The notes under the pieces are model-generated. The model was not told the origin of the DNA, did not search any database, and saw only the letters and a program-made list of their open reading frames with translations. Made by a program: the position numbers and the translations under genes. A stretch of DNA of 59,654 nt from an uncultured Lachnospiraceae bacterium (lineage in GTDB: Bacteria > Bacillota > Clostridia > Lachnospirales > Lachnospiraceae), in the NCBI GenBank assembly GCA_910577675.1, contig CAJTOR010000020.1:1-59654 (forward strand), given 5' to 3'. This document shows, one piece after another, positions 6,969 through 15,175 of the stretch (its first letter is position 1; the number at the start of each line of letters is the position of its first letter).

Positions 6969-6995
6969 ACAGGATTTTTGTCTGTCTGGTATTAT
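6966..6995 (+). promoter_or_regulatory. Promoter of the small peptide gene
   Basis: TTGACA (6966-6971), 18-bp spacer, TATTAT (6990-6995), about 57 bp before the GTG start. The right arm of the inverted repeat overlaps the first three bases of the -35. Confidence 0.7.
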
Positions 6996-7052
6996 TGATA
7001 TGTAAGAAAAAATGTTTAGTTGTATCCATAATAGAGAGAGGAGGATGCCAAG

Positions 7053-7247
7053 GTGAAGAAATATTTATTATTTCGTAATCTTACAAAGCGAGTAATTGTT
7101 CCACTAGTTTTATCAATAACACTAATTTTGACAAGTGGGAGTCCCACGATAAATGAACCGGGGACAGAGTGTTCTGTTTGCGGTGAAGAAAATGATGTGG
7201 ACGACATTGCAAGCTCTCATCCTAAGCCAACCGGCGGTGGAGGTTAA
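7053..7247 (+). CDS. Small secreted peptide precursor (candidate signalling peptide)
   Basis: A 64-codon gene with a GTG start behind a perfect AGGAGG at 8-nt spacing. The product has a basic N-terminus (KKYLLFRNLTKR), one hydrophobic export segment (about 13-27, VIVPLVLSITLILTS), then a polar tail with Cys40/Cys43 and the C-terminus ASSHPKPTGGGG. Size and plan match precursors of linear quorum-sensing peptides (PapR/Shp/AimP-like), whose mature signal is the last 5-10 residues. It has its own promoter and terminator and faces a convergent TPR/HTH regulator. A small bacteriocin or lipoprotein-like peptide is the alternative. Confidence 0.7.
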   Translation: MKKYLLFRNLTKRVIVPLVLSITLILTSGSPTINEPGTECSVCGEENDVDDIASSHPKPTGGGG

Positions 7248-7261
7248 ATCAACATTTTAAT

Positions 7262-7308
7262 AGAATACCTTTTTAAGCGTATCACTTAGAAAGGTATTCT
7301 AACTTTTT
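7262..7308 (+). terminator. Terminator of the peptide gene
   Basis: AGAATACCTTT pairs with AGAAAGGTATTCT (12 of 13 bp, loop about 14 nt), followed by AACTTTTTT. It lies 15 bp after the peptide stop codon and before the convergent regulator's end. Confidence 0.85.
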
Positions 7309-7324
7309 TACAAAATAATTTTTC

Positions 7325-9181
7325 TTATAAACAATTAAGAATCTCTTTTGTATCCTTCCAATATTTTATCAGGTATTTTTCGATGTTCATTGTGATAATT
7401 GAATCCGGGCGATATAATTTACTTATGGCATATGCGTACCGAATCCAACGAAATATTTTTCTGTTGTTAGGTGCGGGCAACTGCCCCTGGGCTTTAATCT
7501 TGTTTATTTCCAATAAAAAGCGCTGTATATGAAGACAATCCAAGCGAAAATCATTCTGTAGGAAACGGATTTGCCGGAGGGCATCTTCGAGTATCCGTTC
7601 GGATTCCTCAAAATCATGCTTTAGCATTGCGAATCTGGCGCAACAATAGGCAAGCGACATGTAATATTCTGGAAAAAGGCATCCCAGGCTTTCGTCTTCT
7701 TTAAATTTTGAATATTGTGTGTAAAGCATATCTCCTATTCCATCCGAATCCTTTGCATCCATATCCCATGCCAAGTCTTCTAAAATTTTTCTTTCGTATC
7801 TTGTCAAGCTGCACTGTCCGCTTGCAATACTTTGATTTGGCAGTGTTTCCAGTAATATTCCCAAAAGATCTGTTCGGTATTGATTTTTTTGTGTTTTGCC
7901 ACTACTGTAGGAGAGGACAGTATTCCAGTATTTTAAAAACTGCTGGTTGATGCGATCCTCCGTTTTTAATGTTTTTGCAATTTCCTGATAGATTTCCCAG
8001 GCTTTCTTATGATCTCTCTCATAATTATACTTAATTATTTCCGTACATTTGCGGTAGAATGAGTAAGTCCTGGTGCTGACTGTACCGCAGTATTTCCAGG
8101 TAGAAAGGTTAAAAATCTGAAAAAATTTTATCTTTGTGCGGCTTTGTGGCATGCGTTTGCCTTTTTCAATATCTTTTATGGTGCGCAGGTCGCAGTCCAT
8201 TTGATCTGCCATGTTTTCCTCTGTAATTTTGTATGCAATCCTCCTTTCCCGCAACATATTGTTGACGTTAAAAATATTGCGTTCCGGATAGTCCGGATAG
8301 ATATTTTCCAGGTTTGCAGCATGATATTCCGCCATTTCCTGACAAAGCACTTCCAGGCAGGATATTTCCTGCTGTGGTACTGGATTAGGGGAGTTTTGCA
8401 ATAGTTTAATTTTAAGTTCCATCATCCGTATAAACATACCCTCAAATCCCTGAAGTTCCTGGAGGAGTTTAATGCCCTGGTTTAATGCGCAAAGTGCTGC
8501 ACATTTATTTTCTATCGCAGTAAAACGGAGTGCCTGATGGTAATACAGCGGTGGCAGGAGGCGGCGCTTGTCCGCAAGGTCACGCGATATGCCGCTGTCC
8601 GCTGGTTCAGTCAGGTAGGATATTAATCTCTCATACCAAAGAGCAGCTTTTTCCGGTTTTTGTTCTTCCAATAAAAATGCATAGCGGCTGATTAAAAGCA
8701 GCTCAAGTGTTCCCAGAAGATGAGGATGCAGAGTGCCTGTTGTAAGTATGTGGTCGGGAAGTGTTTGCGCCATCCCGCTTCGCAGGTTTTTCATTTGCCT
8801 CTGATAAGATTCCCGGTTGCGCCGGTATATTTCAGCGCGTTGCAGGCAGAGGAACTGGATATGTAGCTGTGAGTTTCCCCCTTTCAGGGTCTGATATTTT
8901 TGAATTGCATTTTCTGCTTCTGATAGTGCACCATGACGGATTAGCAATTGTATCTTCGTGCGCTCTTTTGCAAGTATGTATTCATCCTGTTCCAAAAAGA
9001 TTTCGAATTTTTCCATGGATTTTCCAGCGCGTTGCCACAGCGCATCCCCCAAGAGTTTTTCCGGTTTCTTCTGCCCTGTTATGTATTTTTTTAACATGGC
9101 GGGGCTGCAAAGACCATGGCACAGCAGATTTCCATCAATATGCGGATTTGCAAGAAGATCACCTAAAAGTATTCCCAGCAT
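7325..9181 (-). CDS. Two-HTH, TPR-rich transcriptional regulator (RRNPP-like)
   Basis: This 618-residue protein has an N-terminal HTH-like block (about 1-60, LCHGLCSPAMLKKYITGQKK, then LLGDALWQRAGKS and the EYIL...ER linker). This block is typical of long TPR regulators in Clostridia. Helical TPR-type repeats run from about 70 to 290. A second XRE-like HTH at about 307-350 (ITEENMADQMDCDLRTIKDIEKGKRMP) is followed by more helical repeats to the end. RRNPP regulators bind imported peptides with TPRs and change DNA binding. The gene is convergent with the small peptide gene, as in several known regulator/peptide pairs. The Shine-Dalgarno aaagggga supports the start. Two HTH blocks in one chain is unusual. 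It probably acts on the divergent promoters at 6846-6995. Confidence 0.75.
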   Translation of the reverse strand: MLGILLGDLLANPHIDGNLLCHGLCSPAMLKKYITGQKKPEKLLGDALWQRAGKSMEKFEIFLEQDEYILAKERTKIQLLIRHGALSEAENAIQKYQTLKGGNSQLHIQFLCLQRAEIYRRNRESYQRQMKNLRSGMAQTLPDHILTTGTLHPHLLGTLELLLISRYAFLLEEQKPEKAALWYERLISYLTEPADSGISRDLADKRRLLPPLYYHQALRFTAIENKCAALCALNQGIKLLQELQGFEGMFIRMMELKIKLLQNSPNPVPQQEISCLEVLCQEMAEYHAANLENIYPDYPERNIFNVNNMLRERRIAYKITEENMADQMDCDLRTIKDIEKGKRMPQSRTKIKFFQIFNLSTWKYCGTVSTRTYSFYRKCTEIIKYNYERDHKKAWEIYQEIAKTLKTEDRINQQFLKYWNTVLSYSSGKTQKNQYRTDLLGILLETLPNQSIASGQCSLTRYERKILEDLAWDMDAKDSDGIGDMLYTQYSKFKEDESLGCLFPEYYMSLAYCCARFAMLKHDFEESERILEDALRQIRFLQNDFRLDCLHIQRFLLEINKIKAQGQLPAPNNRKIFRWIRYAYAISKLYRPDSIITMNIEKYLIKYWKDTKEILNCL

Positions 9182-9385
9182 ATTCTTTCCCCTTTATTTG
9201 AATTGCTCCATGCATAGTATACCATACATAATAGGCGAAGTCAAATAATTACTTATATAACTTTAATGGCTTCCCGGTTGAAGTGATAGAAGCGAGGGGG
9301 TGTAAGGAGGCTTATAATAATGTTATGGTTCTAACAAATGAATTTTTTCCTTGTTTATGAATGGGTAAGCTTTTATTTATAACTT

Positions 9386-9664
9386 TTATATATCCACATC
9401 CGGATTTCCGACATGAGTATCTGATTTGTCTTTTAGTTTCGCAATCGCTGTCAGGTCTTCTTCCGCGTCCTTAATAATGCATCTAAGTATAATCAAAGAA
9501 ATAATCAAAAATAAGAAAATACAGCATCCAATACAGAAGAAAAAGAATTTAGGGGAACTATCAACACTTATTGATGACAGACGAAGGGCAAGAAATATCC
9601 CCATACATACACAAAATAGCATTAAAGAGCGATATAAGATTTTGCACCTTGTAAAAAACCTCAT
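9386..9664 (-). CDS. Small two-helix membrane protein of unknown function
   Basis: This 92-residue protein starts MRFFTRCKILYRSLM with ggaggat upstream. It has two hydrophobic segments at about 10-30 (LMLFCVCMGIFLALRL) and 38-62 (FFFFCIGCCIFLFLIISLIIL) and a charged cytosolic tail (KDAEEDLTAIAKLKDKSD). No family was recognised. It lies upstream of the regulator gene on the same strand, about 200 bp away, at the edge of the AT-rich island. The good ribosome site and regular composition argue that it is real. Confidence 0.6.
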   Translation of the reverse strand: MRFFTRCKILYRSLMLFCVCMGIFLALRLSSISVDSSPKFFFFCIGCCIFLFLIISLIILRCIIKDAEEDLTAIAKLKDKSDTHVGNPDVDI

Positions 9665-10327
9665 GGGTATCCTCCTTTTGGTTAATAGTAAGTCAGATAT
9701 AAAAATATGTATTCGTTGTTATATTAATTTATTGTGAAACAGAAAATAAATTTGGATTCCAATTGTTATATTGGCTTAGTGGTTGGACTGGAAATGTTAT
9801 ATGATAGGGTTTGATGCAGTAATATATTCATTAATTGTATCCGGGTTATATAAATATGTTATGCTTATAATTTGAGTTTTTAATATTATACATATTCTCT
9901 TTTTTAAATTCTTCTAGTAACACCATATAATAATCTACTTGATAATACCATAATATGTATGCTACCGTCAAGCAAATGCTTTGATAGTTGGGGATAGATT
10001 TATTATGTCCTGACCTGTATTTTTGAAATGGCGGGGTGGTATAAAATTAGGATAGTGTTTTTTTGGTGTGCTTATTAGTGCTAATATTGTCGATGGGTGA
10101 CAGTGTTGATAGATAGCGGTTTGATTTATTTATTGTGTATGACATATTCCATGCATCTGATGTTATCAAATAATTACACGCAAAGCTTTCATTATTCTTA
10201 CTTTTTTGCGATATATCTTGAAATTTCCATACGTTGCGGGTATACTTATAAAGTGGAAAAACAGAAGAATGTGACAGTGCAGTTCTGAAAATCTAAAACA
10301 ATGTTCTAGGAACAGAATGGGGGTATT
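9665..10327. other. AT-rich intergenic stretch without a recognised gene
   Basis: About 660 bp of very AT-rich DNA marks the change from the AT-rich island to the GC-richer flank. Short open frames exist but lack ribosome sites. No RNA gene, clear promoter consensus or repeat was recognised. Its right end must carry the promoter of the SWIM gene. Confidence 0.5.
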
Positions 10328-11803
10328 ATGCAAAAAGTAACTGAACAGCAAATTGCGGCGATGGCACCGAATCCTGCGGCGGCATCGAACGGGAAGAAAA
10401 TTTCTGCAAAGGGCGGCTTTGTACGCCGGGAGTGTTCTGCGGACGATACCTTTTATCTTGGCGAGTGTACCGGCAGTGGGAAGAGTAACTATATTACAAC
10501 AGTTGATTTTATTGAGCCGGATGCGCCGGTTTGCCGCTGTTCCTGCCCGAGCAGGCAGTTTCCGTGCAAGCACGGGCTGGCACTTTTATATGAGATTGCG
10601 GCGGGCAGGGATTTTGGCACCTGCGAGATTCCGGATGATATTTTGAAGAAGCGTGCGAAAAAGACGGGGAAGAAAGAGAATGCGCAGGAAGGTGCTGATG
10701 ACAGACCGTTGACCGAGGAGGAGATCGAGAAGAAGAAAGCGGCGGCGGAAAAATCTGCGAAATCGGCAAAGGCGGCGCGGACAAAGAAGTTAAAAAAGCA
10801 GCTTGAAGGGCTTGGGCTTGCGGAAAAGCTGGTGCGGGATTTAATTAAGGCGGGGCTTGGCACAATGGGCGGAGCGGCGCTTAAAACTTATGAGCAGCTT
10901 TCAAAACAGTTAGGCGATTACTATCTGCCGGGACCGCAGCGCCTTTTAAATGGTTTGATGTTGGAGGTTGCGGCGTTTCAGAAAGACGGGGATGAAACAC
11001 ATTATGACAGTGCGATTTCAGTTTTGGAGAAGTTTTGGACGCTGGTTAAAAAATCAAAGCAGTATTTGTCGGATAAACTGGAAAAGGGCGAGGAAGCACC
11101 GGATGACAATGAACTTTATGAGGAGCTCGGGGGTGTCTGGAAGCTGACGGAGCTTGAGGCGCTTGGCAAGACGCTTTCGGAGGCTGACCTGATGCAGCTT
11201 TCTTTCTGGTGTGTCTATGATGATGCCCGCAAGGAGTATATTGACGCGGGGGCATGGGCGGATTTGTCTGACGGTACAATTTATATGACCTATAATTATC
11301 GTCCAATTAAGGCATTAAAATATGTGAAACAGGAGGATTCCGTGTTTGGTGTGGCGCATGTGGCATCGGCGGCGTGCTATCCGGGTCAGGGGAATCTGCG
11401 TGTGCGCTGGAACGGCGTGCAGATCAGGGATATTGCCGCGAGTGACTTAGGTGTTTTGCGCGGTATGGCGGTTACAAACCTTGCGGCAGAAACAAAGAAT
11501 GTGAAAAATACGCTGAAAAATGCGATTGCCGACCCTGTTTTTATCCGTCTGGTTGCGTATTCTGAAATCGGGAAGATCGGCGGTTCACTCTGTCTGAAAA
11601 ATGCGGCGGGCGAAACAGTGATGCTCGGTGATGCCCCGGGGATTGAGCCATCGCTTGACCGTATCGGGCTTTTGCCGGAGGAGCGGCTGTTAAAAGACCA
11701 GGTGCTTTTGGGGGCATTTTATTACGATGGCGCAGCGCGCAGGCTGAAATTACAGCCTCTCAGCATCCTCACAGAAAACGAAGTAGTGCGCCTTCTCTAT
11801 TAA
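10328..11803 (+). CDS. SWIM zinc-finger family protein (YehQ-like)
   Basis: This 491-residue protein has the SWIM signature near residues 59-82: CRCSCPSRQFPCKHGLALLY gives the CxC...CxH zinc ligands. A Lys/Ala/Glu-rich helical linker follows (about 100-165), then a large domain with no other recognised motif. SWIM domains bind nucleic acid or protein. It is the first gene of a plus-strand cluster with a MoxR ATPase, DUF5682 and VWA proteins, an arrangement like E. coli yehL-yehM-yehP-yehQ. The role of this set is unknown; proposals in the literature for MoxR/VWA modules include chaperone-like complex remodelling. GC content is clearly higher than in the preceding island. Confidence 0.85.
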   Translation: MQKVTEQQIAAMAPNPAAASNGKKISAKGGFVRRECSADDTFYLGECTGSGKSNYITTVDFIEPDAPVCRCSCPSRQFPCKHGLALLYEIAAGRDFGTCEIPDDILKKRAKKTGKKENAQEGADDRPLTEEEIEKKKAAAEKSAKSAKAARTKKLKKQLEGLGLAEKLVRDLIKAGLGTMGGAALKTYEQLSKQLGDYYLPGPQRLLNGLMLEVAAFQKDGDETHYDSAISVLEKFWTLVKKSKQYLSDKLEKGEEAPDDNELYEELGGVWKLTELEALGKTLSEADLMQLSFWCVYDDARKEYIDAGAWADLSDGTIYMTYNYRPIKALKYVKQEDSVFGVAHVASAACYPGQGNLRVRWNGVQIRDIAASDLGVLRGMAVTNLAAETKNVKNTLKNAIADPVFIRLVAYSEIGKIGGSLCLKNAAGETVMLGDAPGIEPSLDRIGLLPEERLLKDQVLLGAFYYDGAARRLKLQPLSILTENEVVRLLY

Positions 11804-11813
11804 AAACTCCCCA

Positions 11814-12017
11814 ATGCGGAACTAAAAACAGCATAATCCTGTGACGCACCCGGAGGAATTTATGGGAGCGGAGCGGACAGAAATTGCTCCTGGGAGATGG
11901 GTGCGAGTAGGAATTATGCGGAACTAAAAACAGCATAATCCCGGAACGCACCCGGAGGAATTTATGGGAGCGGAGCGGACAGAAATTGCTCCTGGGAGAT
12001 GGGTGCGAGTAGGGAGT
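11814..12017 (+). repeat. Twin 102-bp tandem direct repeat
   Basis: Two nearly identical 102-bp units (11814-11915, 11916-12017) are followed by the first ~12 bp of a third (ATGCGGAACTAA). They differ at a few positions (ctgtga/cggaac and aatt/gagt). Each unit contains GGAGGAATTT...AAATTGCTCC, an imperfect inverted repeat. The period is a multiple of three, so open frames persist on both strands. It looks like a dispersed intergenic repeat rather than a gene, but see the micro-ORFs. Confidence 0.9.
11862..11927 (+). CDS. 21-residue micro-ORF in repeat unit 1
   Basis: CGGAGG lies 6 nt before an ATG that opens a 21-codon frame, MGAERTEIAPGRWVRVGIMR..., ending in TAA. The ribosome site is near-ideal, and the sequence is repeated almost unchanged in unit 2. 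Whether it is translated is unknown; it may be a by-product of a repeat family. Confidence 0.3.
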   Translation: MGAERTEIAPGRWVRVGIMRN

Positions 12018-12029
12018 ATGCGGAACTAA
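11964..12029 (+). CDS. 21-residue micro-ORF in repeat unit 2
   Basis: Second copy of the micro-ORF, with the same CGGAGG site; it differs by one residue (VGSMRN instead of VGIMRN). Its stop codon is 20 bp before the start of the next large gene, close enough for translational coupling. Confidence 0.3.
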   Translation: MGAERTEIAPGRWVRVGSMRN

Positions 12030-12049
12030 TAATAAGGAGAACAAAATTT

Positions 12050-13954
12050 ATGGATATAACACCGATTTATGATTTGCGTGACCGCCTGCGCACGGCAATG
12101 ATTGCCGGAACAAGCCTGCTGGCGGAAGATTTTAGGTTAAAGAGGGCAGTCGAAGCAATGGTACCGCTTGAGAAAGCAGCACCGGTGTTTGCAAAGGTGG
12201 GCGAACTCTGCCGGAAATTAGTTGCGCCGGATGCTTCGGCGGAAGGCAAGGAAGACCTTTTGCTTGATGCCATCACATTGGTGGATGCGGTTTGCTGCAC
12301 GCAGGGCGCTGTGGGCGTGGCGGGGGAGATGGAACCGCTATTTGCCGGGGATGAAGTGGAAAGTGAGATGGAAAAAATTGTAAATAAAAACAAAAAGATG
12401 CTTCTGTCAAACGTCCCATATTCCGTGCTCCAGCCGCTCAGGGAGGCACTTACAACTTCTGGAAGCGGGCATTATTCATATGTGACGGACTGCCACAATG
12501 TAAGTCCGGAACTTTTTAAAGATTACCGTGTTCGCACGGCGATGGTGCAGGCGCTCGGCGCATCCTATGCGGAACTTGCCGATGATGTGCGCGGCTGGCT
12601 GCTTGAGGATGGGGAGGATGTGCTCCCGCTTCTGGTGCGGGATTTCAACCCGAAAGGCAAGAAGGAGATGGTGCGCAGGCTGCATATTATTGATAAATGG
12701 ATGGGGGCTGCGGGCAATGATTTCTACATAAAACAACTTGAGACGGCGGAAGGCGAATTGCGGCAGAACCTGATTTATGCGCTGCGCCACGACCCTAAGA
12801 ATATTGAGCTTCTTATGGATCTCGGGAAGAAAGAGCGCGGAAATACAAAAAAGGTCGTTTATTGTACGCTTGCCTGTAACGACGATGAAGAAGTGGAAAA
12901 ACTTTTTGAGGAAATGTATAAGAAGAAACCGCAAACCGTGATGGAGTACCTTGAGATGAGTCCGGAGGTGAATAAAGCTCCATGGGCGGCGCGAAGGGCG
13001 GCAGAAGGTCTGAAGGACTGGCTAAAGTTGAGACCGACAGAAAAGACGGGCAATAAAAAGAAGGATGATTTAGCCATAAAAGAATGGGAGCAAACAGCAG
13101 CCCGTTTTGTGGATACCCTCTATGGGAAAAGCGGAGCTGAGGTCTGTGATGCACTGCGCGCGGCTGCGGCTTTAAGTGGGAAGTATGGCACTTGGTTACA
13201 GAGTGTGATTCTTCAACTGTTGTGCTACACACTGATTACTCAGCCCGGTGAGGAAATATTTTCACTGGTAGATTCCATATATGGGGAAAAGGGCGGACGC
13301 TTGCAATATTTTCCGGCGGCATTTCTTGCGTGCTTAATCCGTGAGTGCGGCGCAGGGGCAGAAAAAGCAGGTGCGAATATTGCTGCCTGGCTTTCAGAAC
13401 AGCTTTTTGATAAAACTCCATGCGTACCGTACCATTTTCTGGCGGGGGCACTTAATTATCTTTATTTTGATGAGGGCAGGGGATATAAACTTGCGCTATC
13501 AAGATATGATAGTGTGGCGGAATACCAACGTGAATATGTGCAGCCGCTCCAGCTCGAGATTAAGGGGGAGTTATTGGAAGTTTTTATCCGCTGCCATGAT
13601 AAGGATATTGACAGGAAATTGGGGGGATTGTTCGATTCTTCGGACAAAGCAGTTTGCGCAAGGCTTGCGGAATATTTTTATAAGCAGGCGCTTTCATATG
13701 CGGCAGACGAATATCTGGAGCCGCTAAAACGCTGTGGGGGTACCTGCTGCGAGGGACTTTTGGTTCACTATGCAAAGGCGAGGCCGAGAATTTCCATTTG
13801 GCAGATTGAGTATTTTGTCCAAAATATGCCGGGAAGTCTTGAGGATAAGATAAAGGAAGCAGGAAGAATCCCTGAATTGGTAAAAAATGGAAAAGTCACT
13901 GTGTATAACTGGAACGAGGCAAACTATATGAAATGGGTTGAGAACGGTCTGTAG
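12050..13954 (+). CDS. Large helical (HEAT-like) protein of the MoxR/VWA cluster
   Basis: This 634-residue protein is almost entirely helical with repeated amphipathic segments, such as NIELLMDLGKKERGNTKK followed by the VVYCTLACNDDEEVEKLF unit, resembling HEAT-type solenoids. No catalytic motif was recognised. The start at MDITPIYDLRDR is set by aaggag 10 nt upstream; a longer frame upstream runs through the repeat. It sits between the SWIM gene and the MoxR ATPase gene in the same direction. A scaffold or substrate-adaptor role within the cluster is a guess from architecture. Its C-terminus ends NYMKWVENGL. Confidence 0.75.
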   Translation: MDITPIYDLRDRLRTAMIAGTSLLAEDFRLKRAVEAMVPLEKAAPVFAKVGELCRKLVAPDASAEGKEDLLLDAITLVDAVCCTQGAVGVAGEMEPLFAGDEVESEMEKIVNKNKKMLLSNVPYSVLQPLREALTTSGSGHYSYVTDCHNVSPELFKDYRVRTAMVQALGASYAELADDVRGWLLEDGEDVLPLLVRDFNPKGKKEMVRRLHIIDKWMGAAGNDFYIKQLETAEGELRQNLIYALRHDPKNIELLMDLGKKERGNTKKVVYCTLACNDDEEVEKLFEEMYKKKPQTVMEYLEMSPEVNKAPWAARRAAEGLKDWLKLRPTEKTGNKKKDDLAIKEWEQTAARFVDTLYGKSGAEVCDALRAAAALSGKYGTWLQSVILQLLCYTLITQPGEEIFSLVDSIYGEKGGRLQYFPAAFLACLIRECGAGAEKAGANIAAWLSEQLFDKTPCVPYHFLAGALNYLYFDEGRGYKLALSRYDSVAEYQREYVQPLQLEIKGELLEVFIRCHDKDIDRKLGGLFDSSDKAVCARLAEYFYKQALSYAADEYLEPLKRCGGTCCEGLLVHYAKARPRISIWQIEYFVQNMPGSLEDKIKEAGRIPELVKNGKVTVYNWNEANYMKWVENGL

Positions 13955-14036
13955 GATTGCTTGTTAATATAAAAGTGTATGATATTGCAGGGAAATAAGA
14001 AAATGGAAATGATGTCACAGGAAAGAGGTATGGATT

Positions 14037-15122
14037 ATGAAACAGGAAATTTTAAGATTGCCGGCAGAACAATTATTTCAGAAGGAGATTGACGCGCTGA
14101 TCGCGGCGGAGAAAGACCCAGTGCCGACGGGGTGGAAAATGTCGCCGCGCTCAGTGCGCACCTATATCTGTGGCGGCAAGGTAGGCCGCACCCAGATCAC
14201 ACCGAAATATATCGGGCATGAGCGCCTGGTGGAGATTGCGATCTCAACACTTGTCACGGATCGGGCGCTGCTTTTGATCGGGGAGCCGGGAACGGCAAAG
14301 AGCTGGCTTTCGGAGCATCTTTGTGCGGCAATTAACGGGGATTCCACAAAGGTAATCCAAGGGACGGCAGGGACAACGGAGGAGCAGCTTCGCTATTCCT
14401 GGAATTACGCGATGCTCTTGGCGCAGGGACCTTCCGAGGCAGCCATGTTAAAAAGTCCGGTATTTACCGCGATGGAAACCGGGACAATCGCCAGGATGGA
14501 GGAGATTTCCCGATGTGCTTCCGAGGTGCAGGACGCGCTGATTTCCATTCTGTCGGAGAAGCGTATTTCCGTGCCGGAATTGAACACGGAGATTGCGGCG
14601 AAAAAGGGATTTTCTGTGATTGCGACCGCAAACACAAGGGATAAGGGTGTAAACGAGATGTCCGCGGCGCTAAAGAGGCGTTTTAATATTGTGGTTCTGC
14701 CTGCCCCGGCGGACTTGGATTCTGAGATGGAGATTGTGCGCACGAGGGTGGCACAGCTTGCGGCGGGGTTGGATTTAAATTCCGCTTTGCCGGAAGATGA
14801 AACGGTGGAGAAGGTATGCCGGATTTTCCGAGAGTTAAGGTGCGGCGAAACTATTGACCGCAGCCAGAAGGTAAAGGGGACGAGCGGCGTGCTTTCCACG
14901 GCGGAAGCAATCTCGCTTTTGTGCAATAGTATGGCGCTGGCCGGAAGTTTTGGCAGCGGAAAAATCAGTGACGAGGATCTGGCTGCCGCGTTACAGGGTG
15001 CGATAATCAAGGATGAGGATAAGGATGCCGTGGCGTGGAAAGAATATCTGGAACATGTTATGAAAAAGCGCGGTTTGCATTGGAGCGGGCTGTATAAAGC
15101 GTGCAGCGATTTAATGAGATAG
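14037..15122 (+). CDS. MoxR-type AAA+ ATPase (YehL-like)
   Basis: This 361-residue AAA+ ATPase has Walker A at about 82-89 (GEPGTAKSW) and a Walker B/sensor region MEEISRCASEVQDALISILS. Sensor 1 is FSVIATANTRDKGVNEMS, with ALKRRF carrying the arginine finger. The N-terminus (MSPRSVRTYICGG) and length fit the MRP/YehL branch of MoxR ATPases. MoxR proteins typically act with VWA-domain partners; one lies two genes downstream. The next gene starts 53 bp after its stop, so they are probably one transcript. Base composition is similar to the rest of the cluster. Confidence 0.9.
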   Translation: MKQEILRLPAEQLFQKEIDALIAAEKDPVPTGWKMSPRSVRTYICGGKVGRTQITPKYIGHERLVEIAISTLVTDRALLLIGEPGTAKSWLSEHLCAAINGDSTKVIQGTAGTTEEQLRYSWNYAMLLAQGPSEAAMLKSPVFTAMETGTIARMEEISRCASEVQDALISILSEKRISVPELNTEIAAKKGFSVIATANTRDKGVNEMSAALKRRFNIVVLPAPADLDSEMEIVRTRVAQLAAGLDLNSALPEDETVEKVCRIFRELRCGETIDRSQKVKGTSGVLSTAEAISLLCNSMALAGSFGSGKISDEDLAAALQGAIIKDEDKDAVAWKEYLEHVMKKRGLHWSGLYKACSDLMR

Positions 15123-15175
15123 GGACAAAAGCCAGCGGTTTTTTTAACTATTCAGATGGAAAACATGGAGGAATT

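Noticed and set aside
10097..10288. 63-codon plus-strand frame in the AT-rich gap
   Set aside because: No ribosome site and a composition like random AT-rich DNA; an overlapping minus-strand frame is no better.
11814..12029. Possible CRISPR-like array
   Set aside because: Only two adjacent 102-bp units without unique spacers; this is a simple tandem duplication.
11769..12044. 91-codon minus-strand frame with repeated SHPSPRSNFCPL
   Set aside because: It is the antisense reading of the 102-bp tandem repeat, has no ribosome site, and overlaps the end of the SWIM gene.
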